The position numbers were made by a program, and so were the translations under genes. A DNA stretch of 50,136 nucleotides from Leptospirales bacterium (GTDB lineage: Bacteria > Spirochaetota > Leptospiria > Leptospirales > Leptospiraceae): positions 1-50,136 of the forward strand of contig JAAFIR010000036.1 in assembly GCA_013297885.1 (NCBI GenBank), in the 5' to 3' direction. Shown one piece after another: positions 27,444 through 37,231 of this stretch. The stretch's first letter is position 1. Every line of letters begins with the position of its first letter. The notes beneath the pieces are model-generated. The model had not been told where the DNA came from, made no database searches, and was given only the letters and a program-made list of their open reading frames with translations.

Positions 27444-29960
27444 CTAAGAATTTAGATTTTTTAGATTTTTGCTAATCATTTCACCTAATTCATTTAATTG
27501 AAATGGTTTATTTACAAATCCATTCATGCCCGCTTTTTTTGCTCTTTCTTTGACTTCATCAAAAACATCTGCTGACAAAGCAATAATTGGAGTATCAAAA
27601 TTCAAATTATTAGCATCAGAATGGATTAATGAAGCCACTTCATCACCAGCTAAATTTGGCATTTGAATATCCATCAAAATTAAATCAAATTTACTTTTTT
27701 TTGTTTTTGAAAGTGCATCCAAACCATCTGTTGCTGTTTCTACAATCATATTCCATAAAGATAAAATTTCTTTTCCAACAAAAAGGTTAGTTTCATAGTC
27801 GTCAACTAAGAGTACTTTTTTATCTTTCAATTTAACAGCAAAAGAATCAATAGGATTTAAAATACCAGAAACTTCTTTTTTAACTTCAGTAAGATTAAAT
27901 GGAATTAAAATTTTAAAACTTGTTCCAACTCCTAAAACACTTTCAACATTAATTTTTCCATTTAAAAGTTCTACTAGTTTCTTAGTTATAGTTAGACCTA
28001 ACCCAGTTCCCTGAATTTTATGATTCGAAACTCTCTTTTGGTAATATGGTAAAAATAAATTTTCTAGTTGAGTATCTTCCATTCCAATTCCAGTATCCAC
28101 TACTTCAAATTCAATTTCTACACTTTGGTTAGATTCAGAAATTTTATTTATATTAAAGTTGATAGTTCCTTCTGCTGTAAACTTAGCAGAGTTAGTTAAT
28201 AAATTTAAAAATATTTGTTTTAATCTTAATGAGTCACCAAGTAATTCAGTTGGAATTTTTTCATCAAAATTTAATACTAAATCAACCTCATTTCCTCCAA
28301 TTAAAGTTTCAATTGCTCTAAATGATGTTTCAACAACTTCTTTTAGATTAAAAATATCTTTTTTAATATCTATGATACCATTTTCAATTTTGGATAAATC
28401 TAAAATATCATTTACAATTGAAAGTAAAATCCCTGCAGAGTATTTCATTAACTCAACATTTTCTTTTATTTTTGGATTTAAATCTTCTTTAATAATTAAT
28501 TCTATAAGACCAATTAAACCATAAAGTGGAGTTCTGATTTCATGACTCATATTAGATAAAAATTCAGATTCTAATTTTTTTGATTTTTCAGCAATTTCTT
28601 TAGCTTTTATTAACTCAGCTATAAAAATTTTTTTATCAGTTATATCTCTAACTAAAATAGAAATTTTTGGAGACTTCTCGTTTTCAGTATAAAACAAATT
28701 TAGTTTAGCCTGAAACCATTTTGGATTTTTTTCATTTAATATATTTAATTGATATTCAATTGTTTGCGGAATTTTTGTGTACAAAAGTAAATTCAAATGG
28801 TTTGTAAAAATGGTTGCAAGATTTTCAGGAAAAGTTTCTCCAACTTTTTTTCCAATTAATTCTTCTTTTGGAAAAACTAATAATTCATCATTTTTAGTCC
28901 AAATATTTACATATTGAAAAGTATCATTTAATTCAAAAATCATATCATCTAAAGAAGTTACCATTGCGAGAACATCATCTTTTGATTTTAAAATTTCTTC
29001 TTGGTATCTTTTAATCTCTGTAATATTTTTTACTAAAATAATTACGGACTTTACACTTAGGTCCATTAATACAGGTGAAAAGCTAAATTCAAAATGATAA
29101 TGTCCAATTTTGTAAACTTTTTGTTTAAAAAATCCAAGAAAAGACTCATGTATTGACTTTTTTATATCTTCAAACTCATCAATATTTTCAAAATAATCGA
29201 GTATATTTTCCACTGGCGTAATAGTTTTACCAATTAATTCATTAAAATAAACATGGAATAAGGAATTTGATTCTTGTACTTTATAATTGTTATCAATTAC
29301 AACAAGTGCATCTTGGATGCTATCTAAAAGAGTTTCTAAATTGATCCTAGAATTTTTTAATATACTTCTTTTTTCTTCAATTTCTGAATCTTTTTCAGAG
29401 CTTATATAAGTTAAATACAATCCTAATAATATCAAAACAAAACAACTAAAAAATAAATTTAAAATACTTAAATATTTTAAATCAAGAGGTATGTTAAGTG
29501 GGTTTGAAATTTTAAAGTAATTCTGAAAATTTGAATAAAATAGAAAAGTAAGAAGTAATGGACTAACTAAACCGTTTCCAATCATTATTTTTTTTTCTCT
29601 AATATCAAATAGTACAATTGGCATTATACATAATGGTAAAAAAAATAAATAAAGTTGGGCTTGAGTATCAATTATTGTACATGATATATAAAGTCCTAAA
29701 TTTGAAAATAAAACTATTATCGTTCTGGAGGTATTATATTTTTTGTAAAATAATAATATTCTTGCTACACTAAATATACTAGCTGTTAAAATTGTTGAAA
29801 AAAATAAATAACCAAATCCAAAACCAATAAAAAATATCACTGCATATGCTGTTGTAGCAATAACAGCTATTAAAATCGCTAAATCTGTAAATTTAATTTT
29901 CTTTCTTAAATAATCTTCTTTAATAAAATCAAATTTAGGAAAAAAAAACTTTTTAATCAT
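27444..29960 (-). CDS. Hybrid sensor histidine kinase (TM - PAS - PAS - HisKA - HATPase - receiver)
   Basis: This 838-residue inner-membrane signalling protein begins with about six membrane helices (residues about 25-195). Two PAS-like regions follow (about 205-320 and 330-450). The phosphoacceptor is H473 in SHEIRTP. The ATPase part has the N box (LTNSAKFT), VVDTGIGM and GTGLGLTI. The C-terminal receiver (about 710-835) has LLVDD and phosphoacceptor D764 in LMDIQMP, with Lys in VNKPF. There is no DNA-binding output, so phosphate must pass to another protein. It overlaps the ankyrin gene by four bases, so a thioredoxin-like lipoprotein, an ankyrin protein and the kinase form one operon. Confidence 0.93.
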   Translation of the reverse strand: MIKKFFFPKFDFIKEDYLRKKIKFTDLAILIAVIATTAYAVIFFIGFGFGYLFFSTILTASIFSVARILLFYKKYNTSRTIIVLFSNLGLYISCTIIDTQAQLYLFFLPLCIMPIVLFDIREKKIMIGNGLVSPLLLTFLFYSNFQNYFKISNPLNIPLDLKYLSILNLFFSCFVLILLGLYLTYISSEKDSEIEEKRSILKNSRINLETLLDSIQDALVVIDNNYKVQESNSLFHVYFNELIGKTITPVENILDYFENIDEFEDIKKSIHESFLGFFKQKVYKIGHYHFEFSFSPVLMDLSVKSVIILVKNITEIKRYQEEILKSKDDVLAMVTSLDDMIFELNDTFQYVNIWTKNDELLVFPKEELIGKKVGETFPENLATIFTNHLNLLLYTKIPQTIEYQLNILNEKNPKWFQAKLNLFYTENEKSPKISILVRDITDKKIFIAELIKAKEIAEKSKKLESEFLSNMSHEIRTPLYGLIGLIELIIKEDLNPKIKENVELMKYSAGILLSIVNDILDLSKIENGIIDIKKDIFNLKEVVETSFRAIETLIGGNEVDLVLNFDEKIPTELLGDSLRLKQIFLNLLTNSAKFTAEGTINFNINKISESNQSVEIEFEVVDTGIGMEDTQLENLFLPYYQKRVSNHKIQGTGLGLTITKKLVELLNGKINVESVLGVGTSFKILIPFNLTEVKKEVSGILNPIDSFAVKLKDKKVLLVDDYETNLFVGKEILSLWNMIVETATDGLDALSKTKKSKFDLILMDIQMPNLAGDEVASLIHSDANNLNFDTPIIALSADVFDEVKERAKKAGMNGFVNKPFQLNELGEMISKNLKNLNS

Positions 29961-30517
29961 TTTAATTGTTCAACCCTGATTGCTTCATTTAATAAATCAT
30001 AAATTTCAATATTACCTGACATTTTTGCTAAATCAGATGGTGTATTATCATTTAAGTTTTTTTCATTTGGTTTAGAACCATTCATTAATAAATACTTAGC
30101 AATTTCAGTATAACCATAATTTGCTGCATGATGCAGTGCTGTAACTCCATAATCACCTTTGGTATTTAGATCAGCTCCATTTTTAAAAAGAATTTTTACT
30201 ATCTCAAAATGACCATTTAAACTAGCCAATATTAAACTTGAATTTCCAGAATTATCTTTTTTATTTATTTCTGCTCCTGAATCAATTAAAAATTTTACTA
30301 TTTCGTAATAACCATAAGAACAAGCTAGGCTAAGTGGAGTTCCATCTATTTCATCTGTTGAATTTATATCAGCACCTTCTTTTACAAGTTCAATTACTTC
30401 ACTCAATTGATTATTTAAAACTGCAGTTTGAAGTTTTTCGTTAATATATATTTTTGTATCTAAATTTTGTGAATATAAAATAGAATTTAAAAAAATGATT
30501 GTTAAAACAAATTTCAC
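29957..30517 (-). CDS. Exported ankyrin-repeat protein
   Basis: This 186-residue protein has a signal peptide (FVLTIIFLNSILYS) and four to five ankyrin repeats (residues about 28-180). Typical pieces are GTPLSLACSYGYYEIVKFLI, SLILASLNGHFEIVKIL and TALHHAANYGYTEIAKYL. Ankyrin stacks bind protein partners. Being exported, it would act in the periplasm. It starts one base after the thioredoxin-like gene ends and overlaps the histidine kinase start (ATGA). It could therefore modulate the sensor part of that kinase, which is an inference from gene order. Confidence 0.85.
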   Translation of the reverse strand: MKFVLTIIFLNSILYSQNLDTKIYINEKLQTAVLNNQLSEVIELVKEGADINSTDEIDGTPLSLACSYGYYEIVKFLIDSGAEINKKDNSGNSSLILASLNGHFEIVKILFKNGADLNTKGDYGVTALHHAANYGYTEIAKYLLMNGSKPNEKNLNDNTPSDLAKMSGNIEIYDLLNEAIRVEQLK

Positions 30518-30955
30518 CTATTTATACCTCAATAAAAATTCTTTTACTAATTGGCTAGTTATCAATTTTGCTGAATATATTTTTTCAGTTTTATTAGGAT
30601 TAAGAATTTGCTTATTAGAATTAAAAACAATTACATTTGGAATTCCTGTTTCTTCTAAATTTTTACCAAATTCTTTTGCTAAATCTAGATTTTTTTCAAA
30701 ATTACCAATATCCACTTTTTGAAGAATAAAATTCTTATTTAAAATTTCTAAATTTTCTTTTTCATTAAAATATTTATCAAATTCTCTACAATCAACACAC
30801 CAATTAGCTCCAAATACTAAAATAAGTTTTTTATTCGCTGTTTTTAAATCTAAAAAATTTTTTTGTAAAATTTCTTTTTCAGAAATTCTTTGGATAGGTA
30901 TTTCGTTTTCTTTACAAAATAAAAATATAAATATTAGAAATAGAATTTTTTTCAT
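30518..30955 (-). CDS. Thioredoxin-fold lipoprotein
   Basis: The 145-residue product has a lipobox-like FIFLFC (Cys14) and then a thioredoxin fold. The redox motif is NWCVDCREF (C53 and C56), followed by VDIGNF and the cis-proline region ETGIPNVIVF. It should be a membrane-tethered disulphide reductase or isomerase in the periplasm. The CVDC centre resembles thioredoxin_7 and DsbD C-domain types. It is the first gene of the thioredoxin/ankyrin/hybrid kinase operon, diverging from the NRDE gene over only 45 bases. Confidence 0.85.
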   Translation of the reverse strand: MKKILFLIFIFLFCKENEIPIQRISEKEILQKNFLDLKTANKKLILVFGANWCVDCREFDKYFNEKENLEILNKNFILQKVDIGNFEKNLDLAKEFGKNLEETGIPNVIVFNSNKQILNPNKTEKIYSAKLITSQLVKEFLLRYK

Positions 30956-31000
30956 TTATTTTTATAAGTCCTTTCCGATTATAGTTCTAATTTTTAGAAT

Positions 31001-31720
31001 ATGTGTCTAGTTTTTTTTTCATATAAATTTCCTGAATCGATAGATTTTTTCATTTCTTCTAATCGTGATGAATTTTATTCTAGAAAAACCAAAAAAGCTG
31101 ATTTTTGGGAAAAAAATAAAAACATCTGGGGTGGAATTGATCTAGAATCAAATGGCACGTGGTTAGGAGTTAAAAATGAAACTAAATTTGGTTTTTTAAC
31201 AAATTATAGAAATTTAAAATTACCCAAAGTTCCTAATCCATTATCTAGGGGTTTAATTTTAAAAGAATATTTAGAATCAGATAAGAATCCAAAAGAATTT
31301 ATATTTGAATTAAGAAATAATAGAGAAAATTATGAAGGTTTTAATTTAGTTATTGGAAATCCTGAAGAATGTTATTATTTTAATAATAAAATAAATATTT
31401 TATCTAAACTAGAAAAAGGTTTTTATGTTCTTTCAAATGGAATTTTAGATGAGCCTTGGTTCAAGTCTTTAAAATTAAAAAAAGAAATGATTAATATCAT
31501 TTTAAATAATCAGCTTAATCCAGATACCGTTTTTACGATATTAAACGATAAAACAAAATCAGAAATAGACTTTTTACCAGATACTGGAATAGGTTTAGAA
31601 AAAGAAATTTTGTTATCATCAAAATTTATTTCTTTGGAAGGATATGGAACTAGAAGTAGTTATTTCGTTTTAAAAAAAAATAATAAAAAACCAATTTTTA
31701 TTGAAAAAAACTGGATTTAA
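31001..31720 (+). CDS. NRDE/TANGO2-family protein
   Basis: This 239-residue protein starts MCLV and shows the family motif SSNRDEFYSR near residue 25, with GGIDLESNGTWLG after it. It continues with TNYRN and a late TRSSYFV. NRDE (TANGO2) proteins have an N-terminal-nucleophile-hydrolase-like layout with a conserved Cys2. Their bacterial role is unsettled, with haem handling proposed for eukaryotic members. It is monocistronic. Its start lies 45 bases from the divergent thioredoxin-like gene, so the promoters overlap. Confidence 0.87.
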   Translation: MCLVFFSYKFPESIDFFISSNRDEFYSRKTKKADFWEKNKNIWGGIDLESNGTWLGVKNETKFGFLTNYRNLKLPKVPNPLSRGLILKEYLESDKNPKEFIFELRNNRENYEGFNLVIGNPEECYYFNNKINILSKLEKGFYVLSNGILDEPWFKSLKLKKEMINIILNNQLNPDTVFTILNDKTKSEIDFLPDTGIGLEKEILLSSKFISLEGYGTRSSYFVLKKNNKKPIFIEKNWI

Positions 31721-31809
31721 ATTCTGAAAATTATTTTTTTTCAATAAAATAATTATGATAGATTTTTAATTATTTTTTAGTTAAATGTTTTATTCAAGGG
31801 GGAACTAGT

Positions 31810-34800
31810 ATGAAATATCTAGCCTATATTTTAATAATTGCATCAGCTATTTTTTCAAGTTGTAGCAAAACAAAAAAAAATTTAATACCTTTGGTTCAAG
31901 ACCAAAAAAATAATAAAACTGGGACAGTCGTTATAACTCCAGCTGTAAACCAAAATTCAAATTTAACTTCTTTAACAATATCTCCAGCACTAGTGACAAT
32001 TGCACAAAATACTCATGCAAATTATACAGCTACTGGTATTTATTCTGATAATTCTCAAAGAGATTTAACATCTAATGTAACTTGGTCAAGTAATACAACA
32101 AATGCAACAGTTGTTTCAACAGTTAATGGAGCATTTTTAGGAACATCGGTAGGTGATGGCAAAATTACTGCAACTTATGAAACATTATCTGCAAATGCGA
32201 ATATCTCAGTTACAAATTCTAGCTTGAGTTCAATTCAAATAAGTGCTCATCCCATAGTTCCAGGTGGAACTACAGTTAATTATTCAGCTATTGGTTTGTT
32301 TTCAGATGGAACGACCCAAGATATTAGCAATTTAGTTACTTGGTCTAGTTCAAACACTTCATCAATGACAATTATTGAAGGTGGAAAAGGATCAGCTAAC
32401 CAAGCTGGGTCAACTGTTATTACTGCAATTGCAGGTCCTGCATTAAATAATAGAACAGCAACTACCACAACTCAAGTTACCTCAGTATCTTTGGTTAGTA
32501 TTTCCATTACTGGTTTGGATACTTTGTTCACAAATGTAATATCTAATTATCGAGCTATTGGAGTTTACTCTGATGGAACAAGAATAGACATTACTAGTTT
32601 AGTTACTTGGTCTAGTTCTGTAACTTCAATAGGAAGTATAAATGATGATTCAAATACAAAAGGTTTGTTTTCAGCAATTTCTGTTGGATCAACAAATTTG
32701 AATGCAAGTTTGAATGGTATCACTGGAACAAAACCTGTTTCTGTTATTCAAACAAATATAACTTCAATTTCTGTTCAACCTACTACAGCAACAATTCCTA
32801 AAAATTACCAAAGACAATACTCTGCAATTGCAACTCTAAGTAATGGTAGTTTAATTAATATTACAACTCAAGCAGTATGGTCTTCTTCTAACCCTACTAT
32901 TGCAGGTGTTTCCACTTCTTCCACAACTGGAGGATTAGCTACAGGTGTAACAGCTGGTTCAATAACAATAACTGCAACTCTTGGTGGGATTTCAGGTACT
33001 GCAAACTTAAATGTTACAAATTCAACTTTAGTTTCAATTAATATTGGTTCAAATATTTCTGTTAATTTAAATTCTACTAAACAATTAACTGCAATAGGAA
33101 CTTTTTCTGATGGAACAACTCTAGATGTTACGAGCTTAGTAACTTGGTTATCAAATAATTCAATTATTGCTTTTGTTAGTAATACTTCTGGTACAAAAGG
33201 ATTAGTTTCAGGTAACTCTGCTGGAACAGTAAATATTCAAGCTTCACTATTTGGAGTAACTAGCAATATTATTCAAACATCTGTAATTGGACAAATCTCA
33301 GGAAATAACCCAAATTTACCAGATGGTTATATCGCAGGAGTTACTCCAACTGGAAATTTTAATGGAATTACTTATTCAGGTGGATCTGATGTTGCTGGTT
33401 TTATTGCTTCTGTGCCTGATAGAGGAACTACTTCTTGTACTTCATTAGGTTCAACTATTTTAGGAATTGTTTCAACAGGTACAACAAATGTAACAGCTTC
33501 GAATTTAATTTCTTCAAATACGGTTGGAACAGCACCAAATTGTTCAGCATTATATGAACTAGGAGTAACTACAAATACAAACTTAACTCCAACTCAGTTG
33601 TCAAATAATTTGATTCAATCTATAGGTGTAAATCAAGTTGGTGGCGTGGTATCGAGTTTACCTAATAGCACCGGAACTGCAACGAATGATTTTAGAGTTT
33701 TAATTCAGGCAACTTATTCCACAACTGGTGCTGAATTAATTGGTGTAGGTGTTAGTTCTGAATCAAATTATCCAGCTAACCAAGCAACTTTAACTAATTT
33801 TTTAAATGGAACAAATATACGAAATTCTAATGCTGTATATACTGCTAAAATAGATAATTTCATTGGAAGCCAAGATCCAAAAGTTGATTTCTTATGGGTA
33901 GTAGATAATTCTGGATCCATGGCAGGTGAGCAAGCTTCAGTTTCAAGTAATTCAGTTACTTTTTTTAATAAGTTAGGCAACAAACATTTAGATTTTAGAT
34001 TAGGTGTAATTGCTACTGGAGGAACAGGAACTGCAGCAACAAAGTGCAGTTTTGATAATGCTTCTTCAAAAAAAGGGCATGAATTATTTGGTATAGGATG
34101 GACAACTTCGACAGAAGGTGCAACAGCTTTTCAATCAAATGTTAATTCTGTAACAACTAGTGGTTGTGGAGATGAAACAGGTATTTATTCTGCTGAAAGA
34201 GCACTTGGGGGACACTCAGGTGTAACTGCAACTGTAACTCCAAGATCAGGTTCAAAACTAGTATTGGTTATTTTATCTGATGAAGGAGATTATTATGAAT
34301 GTTATAATGGTGGCTCAAAAAATGGAGATAGCAATAGCAATCCACCATGTAATAATGGACCAACACCATTTAATTTTTCAAATAATATTTTCAAAAACAA
34401 CAACTACAAAGTTTATACTATAACTGGTTTAGGTTCAAATGGATTACCTGGAACTTGCTCTGACACAGCTTCGGGAACTTCAGCAGATAATGCTAATAAT
34501 GGTTATAACTATTATTACCAATTAGCTCAAACCACTGGTGGTTCTTCAGCAAGCATTTGTAACTCGGATTATTCAGCAATTTTAGACAATATTGTAAATA
34601 ATGCAGCAGCAAATTCTTCAACTTATTCACTTGCTAAAGTTCCAGTATCGACTTCAATTCTTGTGAAAAAAAATGGAGTGATTGTGAATCAAAATTCTTC
34701 AAATGGTTGGTTATACAATGCTACTTCAAATTCAATCGTATTCTCAGGAACAGCTTGGCCAAATCCTGGGGATAGTATCGAAGTTTCCTATACTTATGAT

Positions 34801-34947
34801 GCAAATGTTTCAGCAGGTTCAGGTTTAACAGCATTTATTGCAAACGTAACTAATTCTAATACAACAAAATTAGCTTTATTATTTTTGGTTATTGCTGGTG
34901 CAATTTTTGGGTACAGACAATTTTCAAGAAAATCTGAATTAGCATAA
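31810..34947 (+). CDS. Surface lipoprotein with Big_2-type repeats, von Willebrand A domain and C-terminal membrane anchor
   Basis: AGGGGGA lies six bases before the ATG. The 1045-residue product has a lipoprotein signal (SAIFSSC, Cys18). About five bacterial Ig-like Big_2 repeats of about 85 residues follow (residues about 50-490), each with a strand like YSDNSQRDLT...VTWSS and a Ser/Thr-rich end. A region of unknown fold comes next. A vWA domain has a MIDAS motif DNSGSM (D699, S701, S703) near residues 690-900. The C-terminus has a hydrophobic helix (LALLFLVIAGAIFGY) and basic tail. Big_2 proteins of this group (Lig-type) act in adhesion. Having both a lipid anchor and a C-terminal membrane segment is unusual. 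Confidence 0.88.
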   Translation: MKYLAYILIIASAIFSSCSKTKKNLIPLVQDQKNNKTGTVVITPAVNQNSNLTSLTISPALVTIAQNTHANYTATGIYSDNSQRDLTSNVTWSSNTTNATVVSTVNGAFLGTSVGDGKITATYETLSANANISVTNSSLSSIQISAHPIVPGGTTVNYSAIGLFSDGTTQDISNLVTWSSSNTSSMTIIEGGKGSANQAGSTVITAIAGPALNNRTATTTTQVTSVSLVSISITGLDTLFTNVISNYRAIGVYSDGTRIDITSLVTWSSSVTSIGSINDDSNTKGLFSAISVGSTNLNASLNGITGTKPVSVIQTNITSISVQPTTATIPKNYQRQYSAIATLSNGSLINITTQAVWSSSNPTIAGVSTSSTTGGLATGVTAGSITITATLGGISGTANLNVTNSTLVSINIGSNISVNLNSTKQLTAIGTFSDGTTLDVTSLVTWLSNNSIIAFVSNTSGTKGLVSGNSAGTVNIQASLFGVTSNIIQTSVIGQISGNNPNLPDGYIAGVTPTGNFNGITYSGGSDVAGFIASVPDRGTTSCTSLGSTILGIVSTGTTNVTASNLISSNTVGTAPNCSALYELGVTTNTNLTPTQLSNNLIQSIGVNQVGGVVSSLPNSTGTATNDFRVLIQATYSTTGAELIGVGVSSESNYPANQATLTNFLNGTNIRNSNAVYTAKIDNFIGSQDPKVDFLWVVDNSGSMAGEQASVSSNSVTFFNKLGNKHLDFRLGVIATGGTGTAATKCSFDNASSKKGHELFGIGWTTSTEGATAFQSNVNSVTTSGCGDETGIYSAERALGGHSGVTATVTPRSGSKLVLVILSDEGDYYECYNGGSKNGDSNSNPPCNNGPTPFNFSNNIFKNNNYKVYTITGLGSNGLPGTCSDTASGTSADNANNGYNYYYQLAQTTGGSSASICNSDYSAILDNIVNNAAANSSTYSLAKVPVSTSILVKKNGVIVNQNSSNGWLYNATSNSIVFSGTAWPNPGDSIEVSYTYDANVSAGSGLTAFIANVTNSNTTKLALLFLVIAGAIFGYRQFSRKSELA

Positions 34948-34966
34948 TTTAGTAAAATTCTACTTA

Positions 34967-34998
34967 AAATAAAGCCCACTAGCTAGTGGGCTTTATTT
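34967..34998. terminator. Perfect bidirectional hairpin terminator
   Basis: A 32-base perfect palindrome has 16-base arms (34967-34982 and 34983-34998) with the centre CCCACTAGCTAGTGGG. The arms end in A- and T-rich runs on both sides. It lies 20 bases after the Big_2/vWA gene and 59 bases after the stop of recN on the other strand. It should terminate both. Confidence 0.9.
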
Positions 34999-35057
34999 TT
35001 AAAACTTCTTATATTTAATTTATAACTAATTCATTAAATAAAACCTTGCTACAAAAA

Positions 35058-36752
35058 CTACACTGCTTTTTTCAAAAGTTCTTTGGCATGTTCTAATGCA
35101 CCTTTTGTGATTTCTTCTCCAGAAATCATTTTTGCTAATTCTCTTATTCGTTCTTCTTTTCTGAGCGATTGAACTGAAGAAATAGTTCTTTCGTTTTTCA
35201 CAGATTTAGTTACTAAGAGATGAATATCTGAGTTTGCAGCAATTTGACCAGAGTGAGTGATTAAAATGATTTGAGATTTTGTAGAAATCGATTTTAATTT
35301 TTCAGATAAAAGTTTTGCAGTTTCACCACTAACACCTGAATCAATTTCATCAAAAATTAAAATTTTATCATTACCTAAAATAGATTTTAAAGCTAAAGTG
35401 ACTCTAGACATTTCTCCCCCCGAAATAATTTTTCTTAATGGTCTTGGCTTTTCCCCTTGGTTTGCAGAAAAATAAAAATCAATTTGATCAAGACCAGTTT
35501 CTGAAACCATATATTTTTTGTCACCTTCAGACAAATCTCCTTCAATTGCTTGCTCCCAACGCATAACAACTTGAAGTTTGGCTTGTTTTAGACCTAAGTC
35601 TTCAAATTCTTTTGCAAGAGAAGATTCAAATTTTAAAATAGAATTTCTTCGAAGTGTAGAAAGTTTAATTGCAACAGAAGTCATATTTTCTCTAGAAGAA
35701 TACATTTCTTTTTCAAGAGAAGAAATATTTTCTTCAAAATTTTCCAAAACTTCTAGTTCCACTTTTGATTTTTCTAAAAAAGTTAAAATTTCAGAAATAT
35801 CAGAGCCATATTTCTTTTTCAATTTGTGAATTGCATTTAATTTTTGTTGCACATTTTCAAGTCTGTCTTCAGAAAAAAAGATTTCATCTTTTTCATCTAC
35901 AATTTGGTGAGAGATATCTTTTAGCCTATCGTAAATTTCGTAAAATTCTTTTTTGATATTTGCAAATTCTGGATGAATGGTTTCAATTTTATCGGATGCA
36001 TGAAGAATTCGGGAGAATCCTTTTAAAATAGATTCTTCTGATTCAGATAAAATTTCAGAAATTAAAGAATAATTTTCTAGAGATTTTTCGCCATGAAGCA
36101 ACATATTTTCTTCCTTTAGAAGTTGATCTTCTTCTTTTTGGCTTAAACCAGAGATTTCAATCTCTTCAATTTGAAACTTTAACTCGTCAATTTTTTTTTG
36201 TTTTTCTAAAGTTTGATTGGATAGCTCGGTGAATCTTTTTTTCAAAGTTAAATACGTTTTGTATTTTTCAAAAAATTCTTGTTTTAGAGAATCAAGTCCT
36301 GCAAATCTATCCAAATAATCAAGTTGGGAAGATTTTTCGATGAGAAATGTTTGGTCGTTTTGTCTATGCACTTCAGATAGTATTGCACCAAATTCTTTAA
36401 GTAAACTCGCTGGAGCAAGGGATTTACCAATTTGGATTCTAGATTTTCCGTCTGAATATAATTCTTTTTTGATGTAAATTTCTTCTTGTTCAAACTCAAA
36501 ACCATGAATATCTAACCAAGCTGCTTCCATCGAATTTTGTTTTATTTCAAAAATTCCTTCAATTTGGTATTTTTTTTCACCTGAACGAATATTCATAGTA
36601 TTACATTTTGATCCTAAAAGTGAAGAAATTGCATCAAGTAGCAAAGACTTTCCTGAACCAGTCTCCCCAGTGATTGCAACCAGACCTTTTATAAAATCCA
36701 TTTCGGCATGTTCAATCAAAGCAAAATTTGTGATTTTTAAAAACTTCAACAT
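35058..36752 (-). CDS. recN: DNA repair protein RecN
   Basis: The 564-residue SMC-like ATPase acts at double-strand breaks. The N-terminal half-domain has LKFLKITNFALIEHAEM and Walker A GETGSGKS. A central coiled coil (about 155-380) is interrupted in the usual way. The C-terminal half has the ABC signature ISGGEMSRV, Walker B ILIFDEIDSGVSGE and ILITHS. The length is normal for RecN. AGAGGGA precedes the ATG. The upstream region carries an AT-rich stretch and then the two-hairpin repeat at 36884. No SOS box is obvious to me. Confidence 0.95.
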   Translation of the reverse strand: MLKFLKITNFALIEHAEMDFIKGLVAITGETGSGKSLLLDAISSLLGSKCNTMNIRSGEKKYQIEGIFEIKQNSMEAAWLDIHGFEFEQEEIYIKKELYSDGKSRIQIGKSLAPASLLKEFGAILSEVHRQNDQTFLIEKSSQLDYLDRFAGLDSLKQEFFEKYKTYLTLKKRFTELSNQTLEKQKKIDELKFQIEEIEISGLSQKEEDQLLKEENMLLHGEKSLENYSLISEILSESEESILKGFSRILHASDKIETIHPEFANIKKEFYEIYDRLKDISHQIVDEKDEIFFSEDRLENVQQKLNAIHKLKKKYGSDISEILTFLEKSKVELEVLENFEENISSLEKEMYSSRENMTSVAIKLSTLRRNSILKFESSLAKEFEDLGLKQAKLQVVMRWEQAIEGDLSEGDKKYMVSETGLDQIDFYFSANQGEKPRPLRKIISGGEMSRVTLALKSILGNDKILIFDEIDSGVSGETAKLLSEKLKSISTKSQIILITHSGQIAANSDIHLLVTKSVKNERTISSVQSLRKEERIRELAKMISGEEITKGALEHAKELLKKAV

Positions 36753-36883
36753 ATATCCCTCTTAACTAAAATTTATTATACTATAATCTTATTTAGTATA
36801 ATAATATTATCGTATGTTTAGTAAACAAAAATTTAATCTTAAATAAAAAATTTTTAGTTTTTTTAAATTTTTTTTAATTAATT

Positions 36884-37080
36884 CGGGCGAATTTTTTTTG
36901 TCGCCTAACCCTAAATCCCTTTCCTTATAACGAACAGACTTTATAAAAAGATTATTCAAATCAGATAAAATAAGGTTAGGTGACAAAAAAAACCGAGCTT
37001 TTCGCTACTTTTGAATGCCTTTACCTAAAGTCAGAGTCATTCAAAAACGCTTCAATCTCTTTCGCATAGAATAGGAAAAA
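36884..37080 (+). repeat. Two-hairpin repeat, type A
   Basis: The element begins GGGCGAAT (36885). Hairpin 1 pairs 36892-36910 with 36974-36992, 19 base pairs with one wobble, around a 63-base loop. The core CGAGCTTTTCGCTAC follows. Hairpin 2 pairs TTTTGAATG (37009-37017) with 37038-37046. The closing core is AACGCTTCAATCTCTTTCGC. The bases GAG (36995-36997) and CTC (37057-37059) can pair. It fills most of the 479-base gap between recN and the gene at 37232. The flanks (36753-36883 and 37081-37231) are AT-rich and show no gene. Confidence 0.8.
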
Positions 37081-37220
37081 ATAATCGAATTGAAATATAA
37101 AAACTTGGTTTGAATTGAACTTTAAAAATAAATTATTCAGTAACTTTTCCCAACTAAATCTTAATCAAATTTACTTGACTTAGTAAATAAATTAATTCCA
37201 ATGAAATTGATTGAATTATG

Positions 37221-37225
37221 AGGAG
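37221..37225 (+). promoter_or_regulatory. Shine-Dalgarno sequence pointing to an AUU start
   Basis: AGGAG sits six bases before ATT 37232, which opens a frame beginning ATT-AAA followed directly by a signal peptide. The only canonical start in frame, TTG 37211, lies upstream of the site and lacks one of its own. Confidence 0.5.
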
Positions 37226-37231
37226 TATAAT

